Assembly (NCBI GenBank): GCA_024434115.1
Contig: QMIT01000010.1
Coordinates: 186,001 to 250,000, forward strand
Direction of reading: 5' to 3'
Origin: Chloroflexota bacterium
Lineage (GTDB): Bacteria > Chloroflexota > Anaerolineae > Aggregatilineales > J027
DNA length: 64,000 bases
Shown here in pieces: positions 17,429-25,498 of the stretch (position 1 is its first letter; the number at the start of each line of letters is the position of its first letter). Below the pieces are notes generated by a model. It saw only the letters and a program-made list of their open reading frames with translations. It was not told the origin of the DNA and made no database searches. Both the position numbers and the translations under genes were made by a program.

Positions 17429-17437
17429 TGCTACAAT
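17429..17437 (+). promoter_or_regulatory. Extended -10 promoter of the isomerase gene
   Basis: TGCTACAAT lies 49 nt before ATG 17487. It matches the extended -10 consensus at all but one base and mirrors the element at 11090-11098. No -35 box is evident. Confidence 0.5.
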
Positions 17438-17486
17438 CGCACGCATGTCGGTTTTTTGTCTCTACACTACCACTAAGGATAAGCCG

Positions 17487-18557
17487 ATGAATTTGGATGA
17501 CCTACAGCAAATACAGCAGTTAGACGCGACCAATATGTTGGGGCATATTGATGGCCTGCCCGAACAATTTGAAACGGCATGGGAGCACGCTCAAACCCAA
17601 CTGCTGCCGACTTATTTGCCGAATATTCGCCAAGTGATTATTAGCGGGATGGGTGGCTCGGCCATCGGTGGTGATCTATTGGCTGCCGTCGCTGGTTTGA
17701 CCTCACCTATACCGATTTTGATTATCCGGGGCTATGATTTGCCCGCATGGGTGCAAGGTGAACACACCCTCGTGATTGCCAGCAGTTTTTCTGGCAATAC
17801 CGAAGAAACCCTCGCGGCCTATGATGTCGCTAAGTCACGCGGGGCGCATCTTTTGGCGCTAACGACGGGCGGTAAATTAGCCGCCAAAGCCAAACAAGAT
17901 GGACAAACGCTGTGGTCATTTTCGACCAACATTGACCAACCCCGTGCCGCCATTGGCTGGTCGTTTGGGCTGCTGTTGGGGTTGGCCTCACGGGCAGGTT
18001 GGATGCAAAATGTTGGCTCACAGGTTGCCGAAGCGGTTGCCAATTTGAAGACCTACCGCGAAAAGTATGGGGTGAATGTCCCCGCGATGACCAATCCGGC
18101 CAAACGTCAAGCCGGACAATATATAGGGCGTGTGCCGGTGTTTATCGGGGCAGGCATTTTTGAACCAGTGGCGCGGCGCTGGAAGGGGCAGCTTAACGAA
18201 AATAGCAAGAGTTTCGCGGTGCATGACCCCATCCCTGAAATGAATCATAACGCGGTGGTGGGGGTGAATTTCCCACCGGAAGTTTTGAGTAAGCTGTCGG
18301 TCATGTTTATTGCATCGCCCCAATATGACCACCCACGTAATCATTTGCGGCATGACTTGACGCTGAACCTGCTGCTGCAAAATGGCATTATGATTGACCG
18401 CTTTACTCCGGCGGGTAATTCACCGATTGCTCAGATGATGCACGCCATTCAATTTGGCGATTATCTGAGTTTTTATACCGCGATTGCTTATGGCGCTGAC
18501 CCGGCGGTGATTGCGCCGATTATGGAATTGAAACAAGCGCTTGCCGATCATCAGTAA
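17487..18557 (+). CDS. Bifunctional phosphoglucose/phosphomannose isomerase
   Basis: The 356-residue protein has two SIS domains: I-I-S-G-M-G-G-S-A-I-G-G-D at the first phosphosugar site, S-S-F-S-G-N-T-E-E-T, and the C-terminal bis-PGI/PMI segment with P-E-M-N-H-N, which holds the catalytic Glu and His. It interconverts glucose-6-P or mannose-6-P with fructose-6-P. Length fits the short archaeal/bacterial PGI-PMI family. ATG 17487 has AAGGA (17475-17479) 7 nt upstream; the longer frame from 17445 starts within the promoter region. Confidence 0.9.
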   Translation: MNLDDLQQIQQLDATNMLGHIDGLPEQFETAWEHAQTQLLPTYLPNIRQVIISGMGGSAIGGDLLAAVAGLTSPIPILIIRGYDLPAWVQGEHTLVIASSFSGNTEETLAAYDVAKSRGAHLLALTTGGKLAAKAKQDGQTLWSFSTNIDQPRAAIGWSFGLLLGLASRAGWMQNVGSQVAEAVANLKTYREKYGVNVPAMTNPAKRQAGQYIGRVPVFIGAGIFEPVARRWKGQLNENSKSFAVHDPIPEMNHNAVVGVNFPPEVLSKLSVMFIASPQYDHPRNHLRHDLTLNLLLQNGIMIDRFTPAGNSPIAQMMHAIQFGDYLSFYTAIAYGADPAVIAPIMELKQALADHQ

Positions 18558-18611
18558 ATGAGGGTCGGTTTACATCAACGTCAGTTTTATTTAAGGAGAT
18601 TTGCACTGATT

Positions 18612-19724
18612 ATGACGCAGAAGCCTGACCATGTTCGTTTGTATATCCCCGGCCCCATTGAAGTGCGCAAAGAAGTGTTGGAGGCGCAAACTGAATGGAT
18701 GATTGGACATCGCTCCAAAGCCTTTGCTGACCTGTATGGTCGGCTGCAACCCAAATTGCAGCAGAGTTTTTATACCCAAAATCGAGTTTTTATCTTCACA
18801 TCGTCCGGCACGGGGGTGTGGGAAGCCGCATCGCGTAACTGTGTGCATGATGAAGGACGCATCTTGCATCTGGTCTGCGGCTCATTCAGTGAACGCTGGG
18901 CCGAAGTCAGCCAACTGAATGGCAAGCAGGTAGATGTGTTGGAAGTGGACTGGGGTCTGCCGATTGTGGCTGAACAACTGGCCGACGCCCTCAAGCAGAA
19001 ACATTATGACGCAGTGGCCTGTGTGTATAACGAAACCAGTTCGGGGGTGATTAACCCGCTGGCGGAATATGCCAAAGTGATGGAAGGCTATCAAGACACC
19101 TTGTTTTTGGTGGACACGGTAAGCTGCTATATGGGTGCGCCGCTGTTTGTGGATGAATGGGGCATTGATATTTGCCTAACCAGCACCCAAAAGGCCTTTG
19201 GCCTGCCCCCCGGTATGGCCTTTGGCACCATTTCGCAGGCGGTGTTGGATCGCGCCAAGACGGTCAAGAATCGTGGCTATTATTTTGATCTGATTGAGAT
19301 GGATAAACACCACCAAAAGAATAACACCCCGGCTACCCCGCCTGTTTCGCTGATGTTTGCGGCGGATAAGCAGTTGAATGACATTCTGGCGGAAGGCATC
19401 CCGAACCGTATGGCCCGTCATCAACATCTGGCGGAAATGACCCGCGCTTGGGGGACGAGTGCTGGGTTTGGCCTGCTTGCACCAGAAGGCTATCGTTCAC
19501 CGACACTGACGGTATTTGAAAATACGCTGAAGGTAGATGTCAAGGCGCTCAACGGCTTTTTGCGCGGGCGGGGTATGGAAATCGCCGACGGGTATGGCAA
19601 GCTGAAGGATCGCACCTTCCGTATTGCCCACATGGGCGATATGCAGCCGACGCACATGGAAGAATTGTTTGCCAATATTGATGACTATCTGGCAACGAAC
19701 CACAAAGGAAATGGGGCGAACTAG
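18612..19724 (+). CDS. Class V aminotransferase (phosphoserine/alanine-glyoxylate type)
   Basis: A PLP enzyme of 370 residues. The lysine that forms the Schiff base is in T-S-T-Q-K-A-F-G-L-P-P-G, preceded by the PLP-binding Asp in F-L-V-D-T-V-S-C. It ends directly at the ATG of serA, so I infer it supplies the transamination from 3-phosphohydroxypyruvate to phosphoserine, although by sequence it is in the broad alanine-glyoxylate/serine-pyruvate group. ATG 18612 is 13 nt after AAGGAG; an in-frame CTG at 18606 is better spaced, so the exact start is open. Confidence 0.85.
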   Translation: MTQKPDHVRLYIPGPIEVRKEVLEAQTEWMIGHRSKAFADLYGRLQPKLQQSFYTQNRVFIFTSSGTGVWEAASRNCVHDEGRILHLVCGSFSERWAEVSQLNGKQVDVLEVDWGLPIVAEQLADALKQKHYDAVACVYNETSSGVINPLAEYAKVMEGYQDTLFLVDTVSCYMGAPLFVDEWGIDICLTSTQKAFGLPPGMAFGTISQAVLDRAKTVKNRGYYFDLIEMDKHHQKNNTPATPPVSLMFAADKQLNDILAEGIPNRMARHQHLAEMTRAWGTSAGFGLLAPEGYRSPTLTVFENTLKVDVKALNGFLRGRGMEIADGYGKLKDRTFRIAHMGDMQPTHMEELFANIDDYLATNHKGNGAN

Positions 19725-20687
19725 ATGCCACACATTCTGATTCCTGATAATCTGGAAAAAATCGGCCTCAATCTTTTGACCCAAGCGGAGGGTGTGACCA
19801 TTCAAGCCCCAGCCAAAATGAGCCGTGACGAGGTTTTGGCTGTGGTCGGCGATGCAGATGGCATGATTATCCGCAGCGGAACAAAGGCGAATGCGGAATT
19901 ATTGCAAAAGGCCAGCAAACTCAAGGCGATTGTGCGGGCGGGGGTCGGCGTGGATAACGTTGACCTTGTGAAAGCGACTGAACTCGGTATCGCAGTGATG
20001 AATACCCCGGCGGGTAACACCGTCGCCACCGCGGAACACACGATGGCCTTGATGTTGGCGTTGGCACGGCATATCCCCAAAGCCCAAATTTCCATGCTAG
20101 AAGGGCAATGGGAACGTAAGGCGTTCATGGGTACGGAACTGCGCGGTAAGACCCTCGGTATTATCGGGTTTGGGCGTGTGGGGCAGGCGGTGGCAAAACG
20201 CTCGCTCGCGTTTGAGATGAACGTGATTGCCTATGACCCCTATGTCTCCAAACAGATGGCGCAATCGCTGAATGTGGCTCTGTTGTCACTTGATGAATTG
20301 TTGGCGCGGGCCGATTATCTGACCCTGCACACGGTTGTAACCCCTGAAACTGAACATCTGATTGATGCCGAAAACATCGCCAAGATGAAAGATGGGGTAC
20401 GGTTGATTAATGCGGCGCGAGGCAGTTTGGTCAATGAATATGATCTGGCCGAGGCGATCAAGAGTGGCAAAATCACCGGGGCGGCGTTGGATGTGTATGC
20501 CGAAGAACCGCCGCAGAAAGATAACCCCTTGATTGGCTTGTCGGGCATTATTCATACGCCGCATCTGGGGGCCAGCACCCTTGAAGCGCAAGAGGCCGTC
20601 GCTGCCGAAGCTGCTGAGATTATGCTGGATGCGCTGCTGCGAAATGAATATCGCAATGTAGTGAATCGAGAAGTACAGGTCGGCTAG
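19725..20687 (+). CDS. serA: D-3-phosphoglycerate dehydrogenase, short form
   Basis: The 320-residue enzyme is a D-2-hydroxyacid dehydrogenase: V-R-A-G-V-G-V-D-N-V-D, Rossmann motif L-G-I-I-G-F-G-R-V-G, N-A-A-R-G-S-L-V-N-E, and catalytic His in T-P-H-L-G-A-S-T. That last motif is typical of SerA. There is no C-terminal ACT domain, so feedback control by serine in the usual way is unlikely. Start ATG abuts the aminotransferase stop, giving a two-gene serine operon closed by the terminator downstream. Confidence 0.92.
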   Translation: MPHILIPDNLEKIGLNLLTQAEGVTIQAPAKMSRDEVLAVVGDADGMIIRSGTKANAELLQKASKLKAIVRAGVGVDNVDLVKATELGIAVMNTPAGNTVATAEHTMALMLALARHIPKAQISMLEGQWERKAFMGTELRGKTLGIIGFGRVGQAVAKRSLAFEMNVIAYDPYVSKQMAQSLNVALLSLDELLARADYLTLHTVVTPETEHLIDAENIAKMKDGVRLINAARGSLVNEYDLAEAIKSGKITGAALDVYAEEPPQKDNPLIGLSGIIHTPHLGASTLEAQEAVAAEAAEIMLDALLRNEYRNVVNREVQVG

Positions 20688-20716
20688 AGGCTGACCAAAC
20701 AATACTCTATGAATGT

Positions 20717-20763
20717 AAAACACCGTACTGGTGAGGGGGGACAACCAGTACGGTGTTTTTTAG
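20717..20763 (+). terminator. Strong intrinsic terminator after serA
   Basis: AAAACACCGTACTGGT (20717-20732) pairs perfectly over 16 nt with its complement at 20744-20759 around an 11-nt loop; the pairing ends in a T run. The A-tract on the left makes it potentially bidirectional. The remaining 210 nt up to the FHA gene hold only weak hairpins (e.g. CCAATATC 20769-20776 with GATATTGG 20793-20800). Confidence 0.9.
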
Positions 20764-20971
20764 TTTCTCCAATATCAGTGACGCGCATCTCCGATATTGG
20801 CATTGATTAACGTTCCGTCACTTCTACACTTCTGAATACCATGTACCGTCACAACCACCTCAGGAACGTCATGCTATTAGATTAAGGCAGATGGCTGAGT
20901 TTTGGGTAAAAGTAAGATGAATTTCCCATGAGAGAAAACCCTCATGAACGAAAACTTCTTACCCTGACAAT

Positions 20972-21742
20972 CTAGCGGATGCGGCGCAGTTGTTTTTCAA
21001 ACACGACCCGCATCACCAAGCGCCCTAATTTTAGTTCATCGCCGTCACGCAATACACGGACTTCTTGTGGATAGACCCGCTCGCCGTTGAGATAGGTGTG
21101 GTTGACACTACCCATGTCGGTAATCGTAATGGCGTTATCCCGATAGCGCAGGGTGGCATGGACACGCGATACCCCTCTATCCTGACCGTTATATTTGGTC
21201 AAATCCACATCTGGCACTAACACACTGTCAGCGGCAGTGCGACCCATAATCATCTCTTTGGAATCGTCCATCGCCAATTTGATCGGGTCGTTGTCGTATC
21301 CCTGCACCTTGAGAATTAAATTGGACAGGCTGCCAAAAGTTGTTCCTGCAAGGCCCTCGTCCTCGACGATTAGTTGTTGTGTCCCCTGCGACAATCCTGT
21401 CTTGACCAAGAGCGTCCCACAGGCATAACAATAACCTGCATGGGGTGGATTTGGCTTACCGCATTGTGGGCAGGCAATATCGTCGGTAGGCGGCTCTGGC
21501 ATAGAGGATTTTGGCGGTGGGGGTGGGCTGATCATCGCATTTGGATTCGGGGGGTGATGTAAGCCTTCATTCATCTCCCATTGGCGGATGAGACCTGCGA
21601 TTTGTTCGCGTTCGGCAGTCGAAATAATAGGACGCAGACGCTTGAGTTCTTGCAGGGCATGGTCAGGGGCGGCTCCCTGTCGGCGCATGAACACGAACGC
21701 CTCAAATAAGTCTTGTACTTTGTATTCCAATGGGTTGCTCAT
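20972..21742 (-). CDS. Zinc-ribbon and FHA domain protein
   Basis: The 256-residue protein has a helical N-terminal region, a Pro-rich linker, a zinc ribbon (C-P-Q-C-G...C-Y-A-C-G at about residues 90-110) and a C-terminal FHA domain (about 160-250: I-M-G-R-T, V-S-R-V-H-A, G-S-V-N-H-T-Y-L-N-G). The FHA phosphothreonine-binding Arg, Ser and Asn are kept, with His replacing Gly in the NG pair. ATG 21742 opens the conserved part; the longer frame begins at an unsupported TTG. It diverges from the DUF4870 gene. It likely reads Ser/Thr phosphorylation. Confidence 0.82.
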   Translation of the reverse strand: MSNPLEYKVQDLFEAFVFMRRQGAAPDHALQELKRLRPIISTAEREQIAGLIRQWEMNEGLHHPPNPNAMISPPPPPKSSMPEPPTDDIACPQCGKPNPPHAGYCYACGTLLVKTGLSQGTQQLIVEDEGLAGTTFGSLSNLILKVQGYDNDPIKLAMDDSKEMIMGRTAADSVLVPDVDLTKYNGQDRGVSRVHATLRYRDNAITITDMGSVNHTYLNGERVYPQEVRVLRDGDELKLGRLVMRVVFEKQLRRIR

Positions 21743-21988
21743 ATCCGTTTTCCAAACCTTTTTGTCCTTGAAATCCCCCTCCAAGCACTTTCAAATTGTG
21801 CGTCAAGACGGGATTAGCGTCAAGCGATTGAGGGAATTTTTCATAGGTGTAAAGAGCAACTAATAGTTCCATGAGGTTTTCAAAACGCTGCAACCCAATC
21901 CAAAAGCCTGCGTATAGATGATTGAACACAACAAACACAGAGAATCAACACCACACATCATTTGTGGAACTCGGTAGAGGAGTAGTGT

Positions 21989-22840
21989 ATGAGCGACTAT
22001 GATAAAACCATTGACCCGGCAGTGCCTGTCGAAGGTGGCAATGGTGAACCTAAGCAAGATTGGAATTATCAACCCAACGATGACGGGGCGATCCCGATTC
22101 CGGTGCGGATTGGGTCACGCTTGGAAGAAGCCCCACCCACAAACGAACCGCCGATGCAGGGCGTTGTTGATGATGACGCGATTGTGCGGGAATATGAGCG
22201 CAAGTATTATCGCCAAAGCCTCTACAACGACGCGCCGGTTCCCCAACCGCGTGTAGGCGACAGCCACAAACAAAAGCGGCAGTGGAATTTCCGCGACATC
22301 AATGTCAAAGCTCCACCCAAGCATCGCTATCAAACCCGTGCCTTATCGGGTGAAGTGCAAGATACAGAACGGACATGGGCCGCGATTGCACATGCGAGCG
22401 CCTTGCTCACGATTTTGGTGGCGATTGCCGCCGCGCCGGGGGTGCTGTTGACAGTGCTCATCCCACTGGGGATTTATCTGGCCTTCCGCAGTAAGTCCGA
22501 GTTTGTGGCCTTCCATGCGCTGCAAGCCTTCACGATTCAGGTGGTCGGTACAGTCGGAGCGCTGGTGCTGCTGTTGGCGGGGACGCTGGTTTTGGGGACA
22601 TTGATTGCTATATCGGCGGTGTTAAGCCTTGTGCTGATTGGCATCCCGTTCCTGATCTTCTTCGCCCTGCTCTTGGTCGGATTGGTACTGTTTAGTGTAT
22701 TCATCCTCCCGCTCGGCATGGTGGTCTACAGCATGATTGCCGCCGACGCCGCCTACAAGGGTCGCAACTATCGCTATCCGTATATCGCGGACTGGCTGGA
22801 TGACCAATTGAAAAACGGGATGCTTGGATCCGTGATCTAG
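21989..22840 (+). CDS. DUF4870 membrane protein
   Basis: The 283-residue protein has a long polar N-terminal region (about 125 residues) and then the DUF4870 block: T-W-A-A-I-A-H-A-S-A-L, a hydrophobic segment, A-F-R-S-K-S-E-F-V-A-F-H-A-L-Q-A, and two further long hydrophobic stretches, ending Y-P-Y-I-A-D-W-L. Three to four membrane helices are expected. ATG 21989 follows AGAGGAG by 6 nt. Family function is unknown. It is followed by its own terminator. Confidence 0.85.
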   Translation: MSDYDKTIDPAVPVEGGNGEPKQDWNYQPNDDGAIPIPVRIGSRLEEAPPTNEPPMQGVVDDDAIVREYERKYYRQSLYNDAPVPQPRVGDSHKQKRQWNFRDINVKAPPKHRYQTRALSGEVQDTERTWAAIAHASALLTILVAIAAAPGVLLTVLIPLGIYLAFRSKSEFVAFHALQAFTIQVVGTVGALVLLLAGTLVLGTLIAISAVLSLVLIGIPFLIFFALLLVGLVLFSVFILPLGMVVYSMIAADAAYKGRNYRYPYIADWLDDQLKNGMLGSVI

Positions 22841-22884
22841 GGAGTCTATCACCCAAGCAGTAGAGCTAGAACGAGGAAACGAAG

Positions 22885-22917
22885 AACGCGCTTCAAAAGG
22901 GAGGGGCGCGTTTTTTG
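22885..22917 (+). terminator. Intrinsic terminator after the DUF4870 gene
   Basis: AACGCGC (22885-22891) pairs with GCGCGTT (22906-22912) around a 14-nt loop, followed by a run of T residues. Confidence 0.75.
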
Positions 22918-22925
22918 TTTTGGAG

Positions 22926-22954
22926 AACACGGGGCTAAAGCCGCCGTGCTGAAT
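22926..22954. repeat. Dispersed palindromic repeat, copy 2
   Basis: Identical over 29 nt to 13053-13081 and in the same orientation, again in an intergenic position just after a terminator. The palindromic core can form the same bulged hairpin. Confidence 0.7.
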
Positions 22955-22988
22955 CTAGCTTGAAAAACAAGTTAGTCAACGTGAAAAT

Positions 22989-23291
22989 TTAGAGGTGGAT
23001 TAGCTTCCCTTGTTGTTCAAGTTCGGCTAAAAGAGATTCGGCTTTTACAGCATCTAACCGAATTTCAGTATCAATCTCAGCCTTATGTTGATAATAATAA
23101 GCTAGGGCAGCATAGACCTGACCTAAATCAAGGGCAAAATTGGTTGCCAATTCTTCCGGGGATAGACCACGATAGAGATGGCTCGATATTAGGGTAATGA
23201 CACGCAGATTTGTGCCTTTGATGATGGGTTGCCCTTCTCGGATGGCTGGATCAGAGATGATGGTATCAATGGGTAAGGTTGTCGCAGCCAT
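22989..23291 (-). CDS. DUF433 protein (antitoxin-like)
   Basis: The 100-residue protein has the DUF433 pattern: I-I-S-D-P-A-I-R-E-G-Q-P-I-I-K-G-T-N-L, then L-Y-R-G-L-S-P-E-E-L and V-Y-A-A-L-A-Y-Y-Y. DUF433 is a small winged-HTH-like domain commonly paired with a DUF5615 PIN-like toxin. No such partner is found on either side, so this copy is an orphan. ATG 23291 has GGAGG 5 nt upstream. Confidence 0.85.
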   Translation of the reverse strand: MAATTLPIDTIISDPAIREGQPIIKGTNLRVITLISSHLYRGLSPEELATNFALDLGQVYAALAYYYQHKAEIDTEIRLDAVKAESLLAELEQQGKLIHL

Positions 23292-23313
23292 AGAGCCTCC
23301 ATTGCAAGGTTCA

Positions 23314-23898
23314 TCAAATCTTGGGAGGACTATCTATAGACCAATTATATTCTACTCTTATAGGATCCCAAGTGAACATAACCCCGGCATTTTTATTGGT
23401 TACAGTCTCAGCGAGGTGTTTGTCAAGAGTTATATGTAACTTGAAAAGCGAAACAAATGATTTCCTGTTAATGAGTTTGGCAAATATTTCAATATCATAT
23501 TCACCAGCAGAAAGTTTGTATTCAGCAATATCTCCTGTCAACAAAAAGTGATGGTAAGACGCAATGCCCTCATGTGGAACATAGAGACCGCCCCCTAGAA
23601 CTAACTGACTATCATGATAATATCCCCACTCAGTTAGGGTATGGACAATATTTCCCTCTTGTATTTTGACATACATGCTCTCGATTACTTGTCCCTGTTG
23701 AGCCGTACTGAAGAGGAGTGTTCGTAGAAAAATTTTTGGTATTTTCCTGCCTTTTTCAACATCAAAGGCAAAAGCAACGACGGATGGCCGTGTCATGCGA
23801 AGATTTCCCTTCTTTAACAACGTCAGCCAAATGGTCATCAGAGAAATAATAAGGGAAATGATAGCGACGGTGAAATTAATGATTCCAAGTGTATCCAT
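23314..23898 (-). CDS. Hypothetical protein with N-terminal membrane anchor
   Basis: A 194-residue protein with one membrane helix at about residues 8-28 and a soluble, mostly beta remainder rich in aromatic residues. No family recognised. It is A/T-richer than nearby genes. It lies between the DUF433 gene and a polytopic membrane protein on the same strand, with gaps of 22 and 57 nt. Confidence 0.6.
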   Translation of the reverse strand: MDTLGIINFTVAIISLIISLMTIWLTLLKKGNLRMTRPSVVAFAFDVEKGRKIPKIFLRTLLFSTAQQGQVIESMYVKIQEGNIVHTLTEWGYYHDSQLVLGGGLYVPHEGIASYHHFLLTGDIAEYKLSAGEYDIEIFAKLINRKSFVSLFKLHITLDKHLAETVTNKNAGVMFTWDPIRVEYNWSIDSPPKI

Positions 23899-23955
23899 TT
23901 ATTTGATCCTAATTACCTAACCCAAATCTGAAACTAGGGATGAGCGATCCAATAT

Positions 23956-24591
23956 TTATTTATTAGGTGTTTTCTTTGAGGTCTCTTTCTTCTGAACATC
24001 TGATTCCAACAGCACACTGGCCCGGATGGACTTCATTTCGCGCACGATCAAGATGCTGTCAATCACGATAATCAAAACGGTCAAGACTGCCCCTTGCTGT
24101 GCCCATTCCGTCAAGAACGACTCCACCAACAGGAAAAATGAGCCAAATACAATGACCACCGACGGCGCTAAGGCCCAACTATCGGGATCAAGGTGGCGGA
24201 TAATTTTGTCGTGGTGCTGCAATTTGACCAGATGGATAACAAAAAAGGCGAGGCCGATAATCACCGGGATGATGGGCCATGCGATGTCAGTGGCTTCGTT
24301 GGTGTAATCGTTATAAATCCGCACCAGATTTTCCTGCCGCGAAAGGGCCGACCCCAACGACATCGCCAATAATAGACAGCCCGTCACCAACGCCACTTCC
24401 ACTTTGAGCCAGAAGAAATAGAGCATGAGCAAAATTCCGGCAAAAACAATCAAGACGGCATTCGGTGGGAAAGGCACATTTACATTGGTAAGCACGGGCA
24501 GCAGGGTATAGAGGATCATGCTGAGGAGAAAAATGGTGAGCGCCAAGATAATCACTCGGCTTTCAAGCTGACTGCGCGAGGTGTTTGGCAT
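23956..24591 (-). CDS. Polytopic membrane protein, unknown
   Basis: The 211-residue protein shows about six hydrophobic segments: near residues 12-30, 38-60, 62-82, 103-122, 142-160 and 166-185. The C-terminal tail is Lys-rich. No transporter or enzyme motif was found. ATG 24591 starts just before the first helix. Confidence 0.65.
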   Translation of the reverse strand: MPNTSRSQLESRVIILALTIFLLSMILYTLLPVLTNVNVPFPPNAVLIVFAGILLMLYFFWLKVEVALVTGCLLLAMSLGSALSRQENLVRIYNDYTNEATDIAWPIIPVIIGLAFFVIHLVKLQHHDKIIRHLDPDSWALAPSVVIVFGSFFLLVESFLTEWAQQGAVLTVLIIVIDSILIVREMKSIRASVLLESDVQKKETSKKTPNK

Positions 24592-24679
24592 AAGCGGATC
24601 ACCCTGTTTGATAGCACCAATAATCTACTGCATCTTACCATAGATACCAGCAATCATGCCCCCTCAAAAACAGGTTGTT

Positions 24680-25096
24680 TTAGTTCGGCAGCACCTCTAA
24701 ATGAGTGCAGTGGGTTGGCTTAAAAATTGAAAAATCCCGGCGGTCAAAAGTGCAGATTTTTTGAATATTGAGTCGTTCAGCAAGAGCCATAATGGAAACA
24801 TCCACGAAGTCAAATTGGGAAGATGAATATTGAGCCATGATCTGACTCATGCGGTATAAGTCTAATTCAACCAAATCCTGAATTGGGAACGTCACTTGGG
24901 TTTGTGCAAAGTTTTGAACGGCGCGGTTATAGTCTAGGCGATTGGTAAGCATGTAAAACAATTCTTGCAAAACAGGAGATGGCACCAGCAATTTCTCCTT
25001 ACGAATTTGGGGAAGAAATTGCCGAGCCTTTATATGATTATTGTCTTTGGGTGCTGCGAGGGCGACTAAAAAGTTGGTATCAATCAGGATTGCCAT
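24680..25096 (-). CDS. PIN-domain toxin (VapC-like ribonuclease)
   Basis: The 138-residue protein has the PIN acidic residues in order: D in I-D-T-N (residue 6), E in L-Q-E-L-F, D in F-D-F-V-D-V-S, and D in C-T-F-D-R-R-D. PIN toxins cleave RNA. The start overlaps the antitoxin 3' end by 17 nt, the usual antitoxin-first order. Confidence 0.88.
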   Translation of the reverse strand: MAILIDTNFLVALAAPKDNNHIKARQFLPQIRKEKLLVPSPVLQELFYMLTNRLDYNRAVQNFAQTQVTFPIQDLVELDLYRMSQIMAQYSSSQFDFVDVSIMALAERLNIQKICTFDRRDFSIFKPTHCTHLEVLPN

Positions 25097-25343
25097 ATTT
25101 TTTCCGATAGTATTCCGTCATCGTTTCACGCACCGTTGTTGATAAATCTGTTAAGTCGGTATCAAGGCTTCCAATGTAAGCATCCAATGGATCAACAACA
25201 GCATTTGGTCTAGGGGTATGTTCGGGGGCGGTCTCATAGAATTCTACGAGTGACTCTATAACCGCTTCCACGGAGCGATGTTCGCGTTGGGCAATCGCCT
25301 CCAATTTTTCCAATGTTTTTTCATGAACCGCCAATTCAACCAT
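25080..25343 (-). CDS. Antitoxin partner of the PIN toxin
   Basis: The 87-residue protein starts with a ribbon-helix-helix-like segment (E-L-A-V-H-E-K-T-L-E-K-L-E-A-I-A, then R-S-V-E-A-V-I-E-S-L-V) and has a polar tail that would wrap the toxin. ATG 25343 is chosen over a TTG at 25358; AGGG/GGAG sites sit 4-10 nt upstream. Assignment relies on pairing with the PIN gene as much as on sequence. Confidence 0.78.
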   Translation of the reverse strand: MVELAVHEKTLEKLEAIAQREHRSVEAVIESLVEFYETAPEHTPRPNAVVDPLDAYIGSLDTDLTDLSTTVRETMTEYYRKKYGNPD

Positions 25344-25498
25344 AGACCCTATCTCCAACGACTGAAACCTTTACTTTAAATTTTACCAGCAACGAGTCTT
25401 TTTGTAATCATCCTGCCCCTTTGTCTAGGTGATTCTCTTGCGGGCAGGCTGTACAATAGTTCTACTTGTTTGTTGGTCAAAAAGAATGAAATGGGGGA

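Noticed and set aside
20764..20971. Small RNA or riboswitch in the gap after serA
   Set aside because: Only short unrelated hairpins are visible and no conserved RNA motif could be matched.
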